Source: CBDIHP01 sp965279195 | GTDB taxonomy: Bacteria > Planctomycetota > Planctomycetia > Isosphaerales > Isosphaeraceae | Reading direction: 5' to 3' | Assembly: GCA_965279195.1 (NCBI GenBank) | Contig: CBDIHP010000041.1 | Span: 227,595 to 291,594, forward strand | Length of the DNA stretch: 64,000 bases | Part shown: piece by piece, positions 1 through 9,422 of the stretch | How positions within the stretch are numbered: position 1 is the stretch's first letter | Layout of the letters: each line of letters starts with the position of its first letter | The notes under the pieces: generated by a model | What the model was told of the DNA's origin: nothing | What the model saw: only the letters and a program-made list of their open reading frames with translations | Database searches by the model: none | Position numbers and translations under genes: made by a program

Positions 1-239
1 CGGTGCCCGTGCCCGACGAGTTCCTCAAGCCGGCCGGCAGCCCCCGCGACCCTGCCGAGGGCAAGCCGGCGACCGTCTTCCGCTACGACCTCGTCTGGGA
101 GTTCGTCTCCGCCATCGTCGAGGGCCGTCAGGCCGTCCCCAGCTTCTACGACGGCCTCAACGCCCAGCTCATCGCCGACGCCGTGCTCAAGTCCTACGAG
201 GACCGCACCTGGATCGACACCCCCCCGGCCGCCCTATAG
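1..239 (+). CDS. Gfo/Idh/MocA family oxidoreductase, C-terminal end (partial)
   Basis: This is the last 79 or so codons of a gene that begins before the window; the reading frame is open to base 3 and stops with TAG at 237-239. The tail DLVWEFVSAIVEGRQAVPSF followed by DGLNAQLIADAVLKS is the usual end of Gfo/Idh/MocA NAD(P)-dependent sugar or inositol dehydrogenases, where it packs against the substrate domain. The Rossmann domain is outside the window, so substrate and cofactor cannot be judged. It converges with ispH, and repeat R1-A fills the space between them. Confidence 0.75.
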   Translation, partial: VPVPDEFLKPAGSPRDPAEGKPATVFRYDLVWEFVSAIVEGRQAVPSFYDGLNAQLIADAVLKSYEDRTWIDTPPAAL

Positions 240-276
240 AGTCGGTTGTCCCTCCCAGGATGTCGCGAGGCCAAAA

Positions 277-430
277 GCGCTGGGCGCGGGTCTCCAGACC
301 CCGCCCTGACACTCGCCACGCTGTCCAACCGAACCGGGTCTCCAGACCCGATCAGAATGGGTCTGGAGATCCGGTTCGGCCGGACCCGGTCTTACGGTTG
401 GGGCGGGGTCTGGAGACCCGCGCCCGGCGC
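277..430. repeat. Nested inverted repeat R1, copy A
   Basis: The outer arms are GCGCTGGGCGCGGGTCTCCA at 277-306 and its reverse complement at 401-430. The inner arms are GAACCGGGTCTCCAGACCC at 331-349 and its near-complement at 359-377. It sits between two convergent genes. Four further copies lie near 4.6, 9.3, 14.9 and 58.3 kb. It could be a bidirectional terminator or a mobilised REP/MITE-like element; the sequence alone does not decide. Confidence 0.9.
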
Positions 431-467
431 TCCCGAGGGGCAGGGCGGAGAGTCAGACACAGGCGTG

Positions 468-1451
468 TCAGTCCGACTCGGCCTCGTCATATTCGACCGA
501 CTCGCCCGTGGTCACGCCGGAGGGCAAGAGCTGCCGCAGGGACTTGGGCAGGGGGAAGTGGACGTTTTCCTCGCGGACCCACTCCTCGACGATCGTAGCG
601 CCGTAGCGGTTCTGGAGGGATTCGATCACTTCCTGCACCACGTCCTCGGGGGCGCTGGCGCCGGCGGTGATGAGGACCTTGTCCACGTTCTCGAACCAGG
701 CGTCCTGGATCTCGGAGACGCCGTCGATCAGGTGGGCGTGCGGGCCGAGGGAGTTGGCGATCTCGGCCAGGCGCTTGCTGTTGGACGAGTTCTGGCTGCC
801 GAGGACCAGCACCAGGTCGGCCCGGGGGGCGAGCTGGCGGACGGCGTCCTGGCGGTTCTGCGTGGCGTAGCAGATGTCGTCCTTGGGCGGGTTGGCGATC
901 TGCGGGAACTTGGCCCGCAGGGCCGCGATGACGATGTTGGCGTCGTCCACGCTCAAGGTCGTCTGGGTGAGGTAGGCGATCCGGGTGCTGGCCGGGAGTT
1001 CGAGCTTCTCGACGTCCTCGGCGGTCTCGACCAGGATCATCCGCTCCGGGGCCTCGCCCATGGTGCCGATGACCTCGTCGTGCCCTTCGTGGCCGATGAG
1101 GATGATCGTGTAGCCCTCTTTCGCATACTTGACCGCTTCCAGGTGCACCTTGGTGACCAGCGGGCAGGTGGCGTCGATCGCCTGGAGCTTCCGCTTGCGG
1201 GATTGCTCGCGGATCTGGGGCGACACACCGTGGGCGCTGTAGAGCAGGGGGGAGCCCTCGGGCACCTCTTCCAGGGACTCCACGAAGACGACGCCCCGGG
1301 TCTTGAACCGCTCGACGACGTACTTGTTGTGGACGATCTCGTGATAGACGTAAAGCGGTGCGCCGAAAAGATCAAGCGACCGTTCGAGGCTCTCAATCGC
1401 CATGTTCACCCCCGCGCAGAAGCCGCGAGGGTTGGCCAGGATGATCTGCAT
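468..1451 (-). CDS. ispH: 4-hydroxy-3-methylbut-2-enyl diphosphate reductase
   Basis: IspH catalyses the last step of the MEP pathway, reducing HMBPP to IPP and DMAPP with a [4Fe-4S] cluster in the cytoplasm. The three cluster cysteines are present: Cys12 in GFCAGV, Cys96 in DATCPLVTKVH and Cys194 in CYATQNRQ. The catalytic glutamate is in GHDEVIGT at about residue 126. The ATG at 1451 gives a start MQIILANPRG, like other IspH proteins, with GGAGG 11 bases upstream. A GTG six codons earlier (1469) overlaps that ribosome site and is less likely. The length of about 327 residues is normal. It is divergent from leuS. Confidence 0.95.
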   Translation of the reverse strand: MQIILANPRGFCAGVNMAIESLERSLDLFGAPLYVYHEIVHNKYVVERFKTRGVVFVESLEEVPEGSPLLYSAHGVSPQIREQSRKRKLQAIDATCPLVTKVHLEAVKYAKEGYTIILIGHEGHDEVIGTMGEAPERMILVETAEDVEKLELPASTRIAYLTQTTLSVDDANIVIAALRAKFPQIANPPKDDICYATQNRQDAVRQLAPRADLVLVLGSQNSSNSKRLAEIANSLGPHAHLIDGVSEIQDAWFENVDKVLITAGASAPEDVVQEVIESLQNRYGATIVEEWVREENVHFPLPKSLRQLLPSGVTTGESVEYDEAESD

Positions 1452-1623
1452 CGCCGGAGGGACCTCCACCAGGGGATTTCAACCCCCCCATGGTACGCAT
1501 TTCCGGGGACCGGGGAAAGGCGGGCAACGCCCGTTCTGCCAGGAACCCGGGTCGCCCCCCGGCTGGAACATCCGGCCGCCCGGCGGTATCGTGGAGGCCC
1601 TCGAACTGCTCGACCGGCCCGGA

Positions 1624-1653
1624 GCCCGCCCCGAACCATGGGCGGGCGTTTTT
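1624..1653 (+). terminator. Terminator-like hairpin in the leuS leader
   Basis: GCCCGCC at 1624-1630 pairs with GGCGGGC at 1641-1647 around a short loop, and the stem is followed by GTTTTT. It has the form of an intrinsic terminator on the + strand and ends about 60 bases before the leuS start. Lying between divergent genes, it cannot end any upstream transcript seen here, so it may be a leader attenuator. No T-box core was found. Confidence 0.5.
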
Positions 1654-1711
1654 CGTCAGAGTCAGGGCCCCGCCGCCAGGGCGGCCGTCCCCGACCCGGA
1701 GTGTCCGATCC

Positions 1712-4525
1712 ATGCCCGCGTATCATCCCCAGCGCATCGAGCCGAAGTGGCAAGCCTACTGGGACGCCAACAAGACCTTCCGGGCCCGCGACCTCGTCCC
1801 CGGCCAGCCGAAGCTCTATATCCTCGACATGTTCCCATACCCCAGCGGGGCCGGCCTCCACGTCGGCCACCCCGAGGGGTACACCGCCACCGACATCCTC
1901 TGCCGCTACAAGCGGATGCGGGGGTTCAACGTCCTGCACCCCATGGGCTGGGACGCCTTCGGGCTGCCCGCCGAGCAGTACGCCATCAAGACGGGCCAGC
2001 ACCCCGAAGTCACCACCCGCCAGAACATCGATAACTTCCGGCGCCAGATCAAGTCGCTGGGCTTCTCCTACGACTGGGACCGCGAGATCGACACCACCGA
2101 CCCCCACTACTACCGCTGGACCCAGTGGATCTTCCTCCTGATCCACGACACCTGGTACGACCCCGACCACGAATGGACCGACTGCCAGGGTGTGAAGCGG
2201 AAGGGTAAAGGCCGCCCCATCGCTGAACTGCCCATCCCCCCCGGCACGACCGACCCCGACGCCTACCGCGACTCGAGGCGCCTGGCCTACCGCGCCGAGG
2301 TCCCCGTCAACTGGTGCCCCAAGCTGGGCACCGTGCTGGCCAATGAGGAGGTCATCGACGGCAAGTCCGAGCGCGGCGGCTACCCCGTCGTCCGGATGCC
2401 GCTCAAGCAGTGGATGCTGAGGATCACGTCCTACGGCGACCGCCTGGCCGACGAGCTGGAGCCGCTCGACTGGCCCCGCGCCATCAAGGAAATGCAGCGC
2501 AACTGGATCGGCCGGTCGGAAGGGGCCGAGGTCGATTTCTATATTGGTGAAAATGTCGATGCGTGGCACGCCTCTCGGGCCGGCTTGGGCTTCCCGGAGG
2601 CCCCGGGCCGGGACGTGATCCGCGTCTTCACCACCCGCCCGGACACCCTGTTCGGGGCCACCTACATGGTCCTGGCCCCCGAGCACCCGCTCGTGGATGC
2701 GTTGACCAGCCCCGGGCAGAAGGAGGCGGTCGAGGCCTACCGAAAGGCGGTCGCCAGCAAGTCCGACCTCGACCGGACCGCGCTCTCCAAGACCAAGACG
2801 GGCGTCTGGACCGGCGGCTTCTCCACCAACCCCGTCAACGGCCGGCAGGTCCCCGTCTGGATTGCGGACTACGTGTTGATGGGTTACGGCACCGGCGCCA
2901 TCATGGCCGTGCCCGCCCACGACGAGCGCGACTTCGAGTTCGCCCGGGCGTTCGACCTGCCGATCGAGCGGGTTGTGGCGGCCAGCGTCGAGAAATCCGG
3001 AGAACCCTTGCCCGAGGCGGATGTCGAGGCCGGCGTGGCGGTGAATTCCGCCAACGACTCGATCAGCCTTGACGGCAAGGCGACGGCCGAGGCCAAGGCG
3101 GCGATCACGGCCTGGTTGGCCGAAGGCGGGCTGGGCAAGAAATCGATCAACTACAAGTTGCGCGACTGGTTGTTCAGCCGTCAACGCTACTGGGGCGAGC
3201 CGTTCCCGGTGGTGATAGACGAGAACGACCGGGTCCATGCGGTGCCGATCTCCGAGCTGCCCGTCCGCCTGCCGGAGCTGGCCGACTTCGAACCCTCGGG
3301 CCGGCCCGAGCCGCCGCTGGGCAAGGCGACGGAGTGGGTGAAGTACTCCGAGAAGGCCAAACGCGAGACCAACACGATGCCCCAGTGGGCGGGGTCGTGC
3401 TGGTACTTCCTCCGATATATCGATCCGAAGAACTCGACCGCCGCCTGGTCGGACGAGCTCGAACGCTACTGGATGCCGGTCGACCTCTACGTCGGCGGGG
3501 CGGAGCATGCAGTCCTGCACCTGCTCTACAGCCGATTCTGGCATAAAGTCCTGTTCGACCGCGGCTATGTGCACACGCCCGAGCCGTTCCAGGAGCTGGT
3601 CAACCAGGGCATGATCCTGGGCGAGACCGAGTACACGTCCTATCGCGACGCGGCCGGCAACTTCGTCGGCGTCCAGGACGTCCGCGAGACCGAGGACGGC
3701 CTCAAGGACCACAAGGGGACGCCGGTCGAGGAGGTCAAGCTCCAGGAGAACCAGGTCGCCAAGAAGGGAGACGGGTTCGTTTTGGCCGACCGCGACGACA
3801 TCCGGATCGACGCCCGCGCCCACAAGATGTCCAAGGCCCGCGGCAACGTCATCAGCCCGGACAACGTCGTCGAAGAGTACGGCGCCGACAGCCTGCGGCT
3901 CTATGAAATGTTCATGGGTCCGCTGGAAGCCGTCAAGCCCTGGAGCATGAAGGGCGTCGAGGGCGTTTATCGGTTCCTGGGTCGCGGCTGGCGGATGATC
4001 GCCGACGACCGGGCCGAGGACGTCGTCCTCGACGCCAAGGTGCGGGACGTCGAGCCGACCCCGGAGCAGAAGAAGCTGATCGCCCGGACCGTCGCCGCCG
4101 TGACCGACGACCTCGACGCCATGCGGTTCAACACCTCCATCAGCCGGCTGATGGAATTCGTGAACGCATTCACCGGCGTCGATGTCCGGCCGAGGTCGGC
4201 GATGGAGACCTTCACGCTCCTGCTGTCGCCCCTGGCCCCCCACCTGGCCGAGGAACTCTGGCAGCTCCTGGGCCACACCGACACCCTGGCCTACGCGCCC
4301 TGGCCGACGTACGACCCGGCGCTGCTGGTCGACGACGAGGTCGAGGTCCCCGTCGCCATCAACGGCAAGCTCCGCGGCCGCGTCATGGTCCCCAACGGGG
4401 CCAAGCCCGAGGTCATCGAGATGACCGCACGCTCGGATGAAAAGGTGATTGCGCTTCTCGAAGGCAAGGCGATCAAGAAGGTGGTCGTCGTGCCGGGGAA
4501 GATGGTCAATTTCGTCGTCGGATAA
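1712..4525 (+). CDS. leuS: Leucyl-tRNA synthetase
   Basis: A class I aminoacyl-tRNA synthetase that charges tRNA-Leu. HVGH (residues 50-53) is the HIGH-type signature, and KMSK is at about residue 705 in AHKMSKARGN. The CP1 editing domain is visible through TTRPDTLFGATYMVLAPEHP. The anticodon-binding and C-terminal domains follow, ending VVVVPGKMVNFVVG. The 937 residues exceed the roughly 860 of E. coli, partly from insertions in the catalytic half near residues 150-190 and 640-690. The frame is open far upstream, but the ATG at 1712 matches the family start (MPAYHPQRIEPKWQAYW). Confidence 0.97.
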   Translation: MPAYHPQRIEPKWQAYWDANKTFRARDLVPGQPKLYILDMFPYPSGAGLHVGHPEGYTATDILCRYKRMRGFNVLHPMGWDAFGLPAEQYAIKTGQHPEVTTRQNIDNFRRQIKSLGFSYDWDREIDTTDPHYYRWTQWIFLLIHDTWYDPDHEWTDCQGVKRKGKGRPIAELPIPPGTTDPDAYRDSRRLAYRAEVPVNWCPKLGTVLANEEVIDGKSERGGYPVVRMPLKQWMLRITSYGDRLADELEPLDWPRAIKEMQRNWIGRSEGAEVDFYIGENVDAWHASRAGLGFPEAPGRDVIRVFTTRPDTLFGATYMVLAPEHPLVDALTSPGQKEAVEAYRKAVASKSDLDRTALSKTKTGVWTGGFSTNPVNGRQVPVWIADYVLMGYGTGAIMAVPAHDERDFEFARAFDLPIERVVAASVEKSGEPLPEADVEAGVAVNSANDSISLDGKATAEAKAAITAWLAEGGLGKKSINYKLRDWLFSRQRYWGEPFPVVIDENDRVHAVPISELPVRLPELADFEPSGRPEPPLGKATEWVKYSEKAKRETNTMPQWAGSCWYFLRYIDPKNSTAAWSDELERYWMPVDLYVGGAEHAVLHLLYSRFWHKVLFDRGYVHTPEPFQELVNQGMILGETEYTSYRDAAGNFVGVQDVRETEDGLKDHKGTPVEEVKLQENQVAKKGDGFVLADRDDIRIDARAHKMSKARGNVISPDNVVEEYGADSLRLYEMFMGPLEAVKPWSMKGVEGVYRFLGRGWRMIADDRAEDVVLDAKVRDVEPTPEQKKLIARTVAAVTDDLDAMRFNTSISRLMEFVNAFTGVDVRPRSAMETFTLLLSPLAPHLAEELWQLLGHTDTLAYAPWPTYDPALLVDDEVEVPVAINGKLRGRVMVPNGAKPEVIEMTARSDEKVIALLEGKAIKKVVVVPGKMVNFVVG

Positions 4526-4556
4526 CCCCTCATCCACAAGCCGCCGCGAGGCCCAG

Positions 4557-4711
4557 GCGCTGGGCGCGGGTCTCCAGACCCCGCCCCGACCCGCGCCGCG
4601 CGGTACCAGCGAACCGGGTCTCCAGACCCTTAGCTTATGGGTCTGGAGACCCGGTTCGCTGGTCTCCTTCGATCATGGCTGGGGCGGGGTCAGGAGACCC
4701 GCGCCCAGCGC
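4557..4711. repeat. Nested inverted repeat R1, copy B
   Basis: Full-length copy. The outer arms run from GCGCTGGGCGCGGG at 4557 to GCGCCCAGCGC ending at 4711. The inner arms, ACCAGCGAACCGGGTCTCC and complement, are 25 bases long (4606-4630 and 4639-4663) and pair perfectly. It lies between the convergent ends of leuS and mutS2. Confidence 0.9.
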
Positions 4712-4756
4712 TTTCGCGTGGGCGACGAGGGAGGATTGGGGAGTTTGACGATTTGA

Positions 4757-6829
4757 TCAATCGTGGAAGTCTTCCAGCCGCAGGCCGGGCTTCTGGCCGG
4801 CGGGTTTCGGCTTGGAGGCGGGGGCGACGCCGGGGATCTCGGGGGTGCGGATCATCTGGGGGAGGAGTTCGTCGATGTTCACGTCCCACTTCATCTGGCC
4901 GATCTGGACGACGGCCACTTTCTTCTTGATATCCAGCTTCACCACCCGGCCGGGTCGGTCGTAGCCGAAGCGGGGGACGACCACGCGGTCGCCGGGCTGG
5001 AGCCGCGCGCGGGCCTCAACGAGTCGGGCGTCGTTCTCCTGCTGGCGCTGGAGGTCGGTGAGCCGCTGCGAGAGGGCCTCGCGGCTCCGCTCGGCCTCGG
5101 CCTGGGCGGCCAGGGCGGCGATCCGGGCGTCCTCGGCCTCCTTGCGGAGCTTCTGGACGATCTCGAACTCGGGGACCGCGTCCCCCTGGTTCTGCCGGAG
5201 ATACCGGGCCGCCCGGTCCACCAGGTGCCCCGCCAGGTCGAGCCGCCGGGCGATCTGGAGCGCGTTCGACTGGCCGATGTCGCCGATGTGGATCCGGTAC
5301 TTTGGCCGCAGGGTCTCCAGGTCGAACTCGACCGCCGCGTTCTCCGCCCTCGGATTGGTGAAGGCGTATGTTTTCAAGTCTCCGATGTGGGTCGTCACCA
5401 TCGCCAGGCAGCCGTGGGAGTCGATCTCGTCGAGGATCGCCCGGCCGAGTGCCGCCCCCTCGGCCGGGTCGGTCCCGGCCCCCATCTCGTCGAGAAGGAC
5501 CAGTGAGTTCTCATTCACCTGCGCGAAGATCTGTGAGATCCTTCTCACGTGCGACGAGAACGTCGACAGCGACTGCTGCAGGCTCTGCTCGTCGCCGATG
5601 TCGGCGAGGATATGATCGAAAATGGGCAACTGCGAACCCTGATGCGCCGGGATGTGCAGCCCGCACTGGGCCATCACGGCCAGCAGGCCCACCGTCTTGA
5701 GGGCCACCGTCTTGCCGCCGGTGTTCGGGCCGGTGATGACCAGGATCTTGAATTGGATGCCGAGATGAACATCGATCGGCGTGACGACCCGGGGCTCGGG
5801 CGGCTTCGGGGGGGCAGGGGGCGGTTCTTCGGGTATGGCCGACGCATCGGCATCGGCCGGCGGGGGCTCGGGCTTCGGCGGCGGGGCCCGGAAGATCGAT
5901 TCCAGGATCGGGTGCCGCGCCCCCCGGATGGCCAGGCGGCCCTCGGTGTTCAGGTCGGGCGGGGTCATCCGGTAGTCCAGGCTGTACCTCGCGCGGGCGT
6001 AGACCAGATCGAGGCCGGCCATGATCTCCAGGGTCGCCAGGAGGTCGTCGGCCACCTGCCCGACCTGGGCACTCAGCCATTTGAGGATCCGCCGGATCTC
6101 CTTGGCTTCCTTGGCCCGCAGGAACGAGAGTTGGGCCGAATTTTCGGCGATGGCCTGTGGCTCGACGTAGACGGTCTCGTTGCTGGCGCTGGTGCGGTGG
6201 ACGGAGCCCTGGATCTCGCCCCGGTGGTCCTTGTCGATGGGCAGCACGTAATGGTGGCCGACCATCGTGAAGTTGGGGTAGCGGAGGATCCGCTTGATCT
6301 CCGGCGACCGCAGCATGCGTCGGAGGGTCTCCTGGATCTTCTCCTCGACCTGCCCCATCTCGCGGCGGATGGCCGAGAGCCGGCGGCTCGCCGTATCGAG
6401 GATCTTGCCCCGCTCATCCAGGCACGACCGGATCGCGTTGGCGACCGCTTCGAAATGCCCGACGGTGGTCCGGAGCCCGCCGAGCCTGGGGAACTCGTCG
6501 CCGATGCGGTCGAGCCAGGCGTCGAGGTTGGCGATGGCGACGAGGCTCTCGACCACGGCCGAGAGGTCCTCCGGATCCAGGCTCCCTCCGACCTGGGCCC
6601 GCCTCACGTGACCGCGAATGTCCTTCAAACCGCCGAACGGGGGATTCAAACCCGAGGACAGGGCGTCGGCCATCTCGGTGGTGAGGGCCTGGTGATTGCG
6701 GACCTCGCCCGGGTCGCGGCTGGGTACCATCCGACGCGCAGCATCCTTGCCGAGCGAGCAGGCCGCGTTCCCCGCGACCAGCTCCCGGATGGTGTCGAAC
6801 TCCAGCAAATTCAGCGTGTGCGTGTCCAT
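4757..6829 (-). CDS. mutS2: MutS2-family ATPase lacking a Smr domain
   Basis: MutS2 proteins are ABC-type DNA-binding ATPases acting on branched DNA and, in some bacteria, on collided ribosomes. The MutS core and clamp fill the N-terminal half. Walker A is GPNTGGKTVALKT near residue 365, and Walker B is LVLLDEMGAGTDPAEG near 445. A charged coiled-coil stretch rich in AEAER/RQQEND follows, then a KOW-like segment (GDRVVVPRFGYDRPGRVV). Typical MutS2 is about 780 residues and ends in a Smr nuclease domain. This one is 690 residues and stops after a short proline/lysine tail, so the Smr domain is absent. The ATG at 6829 is chosen because MDTHTLNLLEFDTIRE matches the family start. Confidence 0.9.
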   Translation of the reverse strand: MDTHTLNLLEFDTIRELVAGNAACSLGKDAARRMVPSRDPGEVRNHQALTTEMADALSSGLNPPFGGLKDIRGHVRRAQVGGSLDPEDLSAVVESLVAIANLDAWLDRIGDEFPRLGGLRTTVGHFEAVANAIRSCLDERGKILDTASRRLSAIRREMGQVEEKIQETLRRMLRSPEIKRILRYPNFTMVGHHYVLPIDKDHRGEIQGSVHRTSASNETVYVEPQAIAENSAQLSFLRAKEAKEIRRILKWLSAQVGQVADDLLATLEIMAGLDLVYARARYSLDYRMTPPDLNTEGRLAIRGARHPILESIFRAPPPKPEPPPADADASAIPEEPPPAPPKPPEPRVVTPIDVHLGIQFKILVITGPNTGGKTVALKTVGLLAVMAQCGLHIPAHQGSQLPIFDHILADIGDEQSLQQSLSTFSSHVRRISQIFAQVNENSLVLLDEMGAGTDPAEGAALGRAILDEIDSHGCLAMVTTHIGDLKTYAFTNPRAENAAVEFDLETLRPKYRIHIGDIGQSNALQIARRLDLAGHLVDRAARYLRQNQGDAVPEFEIVQKLRKEAEDARIAALAAQAEAERSREALSQRLTDLQRQQENDARLVEARARLQPGDRVVVPRFGYDRPGRVVKLDIKKKVAVVQIGQMKWDVNIDELLPQMIRTPEIPGVAPASKPKPAGQKPGLRLEDFHD

Positions 6830-6990
6830 GACCCCTCGCGACCCGGCCCGACCCCGCCGGGCATCCGTCCCCTGGGAACGGACCCGGTCCAGCAGCGACA
6901 CGGCCGACCCCGACCGGGTTCGCCCGCAAGTCCCATTATCGCAAACCCGGCAAGGGGCCGGAAATGACGAAGCGACCTGGCTTCGACCTG

Positions 6991-7136
6991 TTTAGAGCCA
7001 GTTCGTGTGCCACTGGCTTGCCCGTGCCGGCACCTGCGCGGCTTGGTCGAAACCACCGGGGCATTCGAAACACAGCGACCGTCCGGAGGCGTCCGTCGCA
7101 CTGGCAAGCCAGTGGCACACGAACTGACTCCAAACG
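6991..7136. repeat. Inverted repeat R2, copy A
   Basis: The arms GAGCCAGTTCGTGTGCCACT (6995-7022) and their near-complement (7103-7130) flank an 80-base centre. The arm text CCACTGGCTTGCCAGTG recurs near 62.3 kb. It lies between mutS2 and the HEAT lipoprotein gene, both on the minus strand. No coding function is apparent. Confidence 0.8.
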
Positions 7137-7158
7137 GCGCGAGTTTTTTTTGCTCCGA

Positions 7159-7854
7159 TCAGCGGCGACGGTTCGGAGTGGTCTCGACGGGCCTGGCAGC
7201 GAGCTGCTGGAGCCTGGGCCGCCAGGCTTCGGGGTCGACGCCCATATCGACGCCGGTGATGGTCCGGAGGGACTGGAGCGAGGCGTAGCGGATGGCGGGG
7301 TCGTCGTGCTCCATGCCACGGAGCAGGGTGTCGTAGATCCGCTCGTCGGCGGTGCGGAGCTGGCCGATGCCTTCGGTGGCGGCGATCCGGCACTCGATCT
7401 GGGTGTCGGTGCTCATCATCGCGGCGAGCTTGACGGCGTCCTCGGGGGTCCCGACCTTGCCCAGGGCGCGATAGGCCTCGGCCCGGATCAGGGGATCGGG
7501 GTCGTCGGCCGCCTTGCGCAGGGCGTCTCGGGAGCGGGGGTCGCGGAGCTCGCCCAGGGTCCGGCAGATGATGGCCCGGGTGGCCGAGGGTTCGGCCTCG
7601 CCGCCGAGTTTCGGGACCAGGACGTCCACCGCCTTGGCCTTCTGCTGCTCGTCGTCGTAGCAGCGCGGCGAGGCCAGCAGCTCGTAGGCCTTGTAGCGGT
7701 CGTTGGGGTCGGGGTTTTCCTTGATCCGGCGCAGGTAGGACGCGGCGGTCGTGCCGTAGAAGCTGCCGCATCCCGCCTGGGCCGACAGCAGCGTCAGGCC
7801 GAGCCCGGTCACGGCGAACCATCGGATCCACGACTGCGGTTTCGACTCGTCCAT
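7159..7854 (-). CDS. HEAT-repeat lipoprotein
   Basis: The 231-residue protein begins with a lipoprotein signal: a hydrophobic stretch FAVTGLGLTLL followed by the lipobox SAQAGC, so it should be processed and anchored after export. The rest is made of HEAT/PBS-lyase-type helical repeats, visible as recurring RDALRKAADDPDPLIRAEAY and DPAIRYASLQSLRTITG units that mediate protein contacts. No enzyme motif is seen. It is divergent from the glycosylasparaginase gene across a 291-base gap. Its partner is unknown. Confidence 0.8.
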   Translation of the reverse strand: MDESKPQSWIRWFAVTGLGLTLLSAQAGCGSFYGTTAASYLRRIKENPDPNDRYKAYELLASPRCYDDEQQKAKAVDVLVPKLGGEAEPSATRAIICRTLGELRDPRSRDALRKAADDPDPLIRAEAYRALGKVGTPEDAVKLAAMMSTDTQIECRIAATEGIGQLRTADERIYDTLLRGMEHDDPAIRYASLQSLRTITGVDMGVDPEAWRPRLQQLAARPVETTPNRRR

Positions 7855-8145
7855 GAGCCTTCGCCCTGCCCCTGGACCGGGGCGTCAGGTGTTCCGGGAC
7901 CCACCGTGGACGGCGGATCCTTCCGCGTCTCGGCGGTCGTTTCTGGGGGAAATCCGGTTCGAACGAGGGGTACAACTCGGAGGCGGGGCGCAGGGGGCTC
8001 GTCCGGACAGACGCGGGAGTTTAGCCCGAGCCCGGCAAACCGCCAAGCCCAGTTGCCCGACCGTGGAAACCCCGCCGCGCGGAGGCTATCCTGGGGCCCT
8101 GGGCAGTCCGGGTGGACGCAATCGATCGGGAAGGACGCATCAGCG

Positions 8146-9201
8146 ATGAGCGAATTGAATCGGCGCACGTTCCTGGCGGCGGCGGGGATGCTCAGCCTGG
8201 GGGCGACGGCCATCGGGGCGACTCCGAAGAAAGAGCCCGGCAAGAAGAAGCCCGTCGTGGTGTCGAGCGCCAACGGCCTGCGCTCGGTCGAGAAGGCGAT
8301 GGAACTGATCAAGGCCGGGTTCGACCCGCTCGACGCCGCCATCGCCGGCATCGCCATCGTCGAGGAGGACCCCTCGGACCGGACCGTCGGACTGGGCGGC
8401 ATCCCCAACGAGGACGGCGTGGTCGAGCTCGACGCCGCCGTCATGCACGGCCCGACCCACGGCGCGGGCTCGGTGGCCTCGCTGCGGAACATCATGCACC
8501 CCTCCGCCGTGGCCCGCCTCGTCATGAAGCGGACCGACCACAGCCTGCTGGTGGGCGAGGGGGCGCTCAGGTTTGCACGTTCTCACGGGTTCACGGAGAC
8601 GAACCTCCTCACCGAGGACTCCCGCAAGATCTGGCTGCACTGGAAGGAGACGCACAGCAAGGAGGACGACCGGATCCCGCCGCCGGACGACGAGCTCGAC
8701 CCGGTTGTCCGCGAATTCTTCGGGATCCGCAAGCACGGCACGATCCACTGCTCGGCCCTGGACACCCACGGCGACCTGGGCTGCACGACCTCGACCTCGG
8801 GCCTGTTCTACAAGATCCCCGGGCGTGTCGGCGACAGCCCGATCTTCGGCGCGGGCCTGTATCTCGACAACGAGGTCGGGTCCGCCGGTTCCACCGGACG
8901 GGGCGAGGCGAACCTCGCGAACCTGTCGAGCTTCCTGATCGTCGAGGGCCTCAAGCGAGGCGCGACGCCGAAGGATGCGTTGATGGAAGCCTGCAAGCGG
9001 ATCGCCGCGCACACGAAGTACCCCAGGCTCCGCGACGCCAAGGGCCGGCCGAACTTCGACGTCAAGTTCTACTGCGTCACCAGGGACGGCAAGTACGCCG
9101 GCGCCTCCCTCTGGGCCGGGGCCAAGATGGCCGTTCATGACGGTGACTCGGCGAAGCTCGTCGATTGCATCTCGCTCTACGACGAGCCCGCGCCGGAGTG
9201 A
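8146..9201 (+). CDS. N4-(beta-N-acetylglucosaminyl)-L-asparaginase, Tat-exported
   Basis: A family T2 Ntn-hydrolase that cleaves the GlcNAc-asparagine bond of degraded glycoproteins. Twin arginines in NRRTFLAAAGMLSLG mark a Tat signal, so it acts outside the cytoplasm. The self-cleavage site and nucleophile threonine are in KHGTIHCSALDTHGDLG. Downstream GCTTSTSGLFYKIPGRVGDS and GAGLYLDNEVGSAGSTGRGE match the glycosylasparaginase substrate loop. The 351 residues fit the family. The ATG at 8146 is preceded by GGAAGGA. The frame stays open well upstream, but the signal peptide fixes this start. Confidence 0.92.
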   Translation: MSELNRRTFLAAAGMLSLGATAIGATPKKEPGKKKPVVVSSANGLRSVEKAMELIKAGFDPLDAAIAGIAIVEEDPSDRTVGLGGIPNEDGVVELDAAVMHGPTHGAGSVASLRNIMHPSAVARLVMKRTDHSLLVGEGALRFARSHGFTETNLLTEDSRKIWLHWKETHSKEDDRIPPPDDELDPVVREFFGIRKHGTIHCSALDTHGDLGCTTSTSGLFYKIPGRVGDSPIFGAGLYLDNEVGSAGSTGRGEANLANLSSFLIVEGLKRGATPKDALMEACKRIAAHTKYPRLRDAKGRPNFDVKFYCVTRDGKYAGASLWAGAKMAVHDGDSAKLVDCISLYDEPAPE

Positions 9202-9226
9202 CCGTCATCGGCCGCACGCGGTCTCC

Positions 9227-9381
9227 GCGCCGGGCGCGGGTCTCCAGACCCCGCCCCCGCCGTGACCGAAGGGGACCAGCGAACCGGGTCTCCAGACCCA
9301 TGTCGAACCGGTCTGGAGACCCGATTCGGTGGTACGGCCCGGCGGATGTTGGGCCGGGGTTTGGAGACCCGCGCCCAGCGC
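9227..9381. repeat. Nested inverted repeat R1, copy C
   Basis: Outer arms GCGCCGGGCGCGGGTCTCC at 9227 onward and GACCCGCGCCCAGCGC ending at 9381. Inner arms ACCAGCGAACCGGGTCTCC and GGTCTGGAGACCCGATTCGG. It lies between the convergent asparaginase and histone-H1-like genes. Confidence 0.9.
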
Positions 9382-9422
9382 CTCGCGTTCCTCTCGCCGG
9401 AGAAGGTCGATTTGAAGATTGA

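Noticed and set aside
1470..1711. T-box riboswitch before leuS
   Set aside because: No T-box core or specifier arrangement could be found, only a simple hairpin.
1406..4537. 1043-codon open frame on the minus strand across leuS
   Set aside because: It is the antisense shadow of leuS in GC-rich codons; it has no family motifs.
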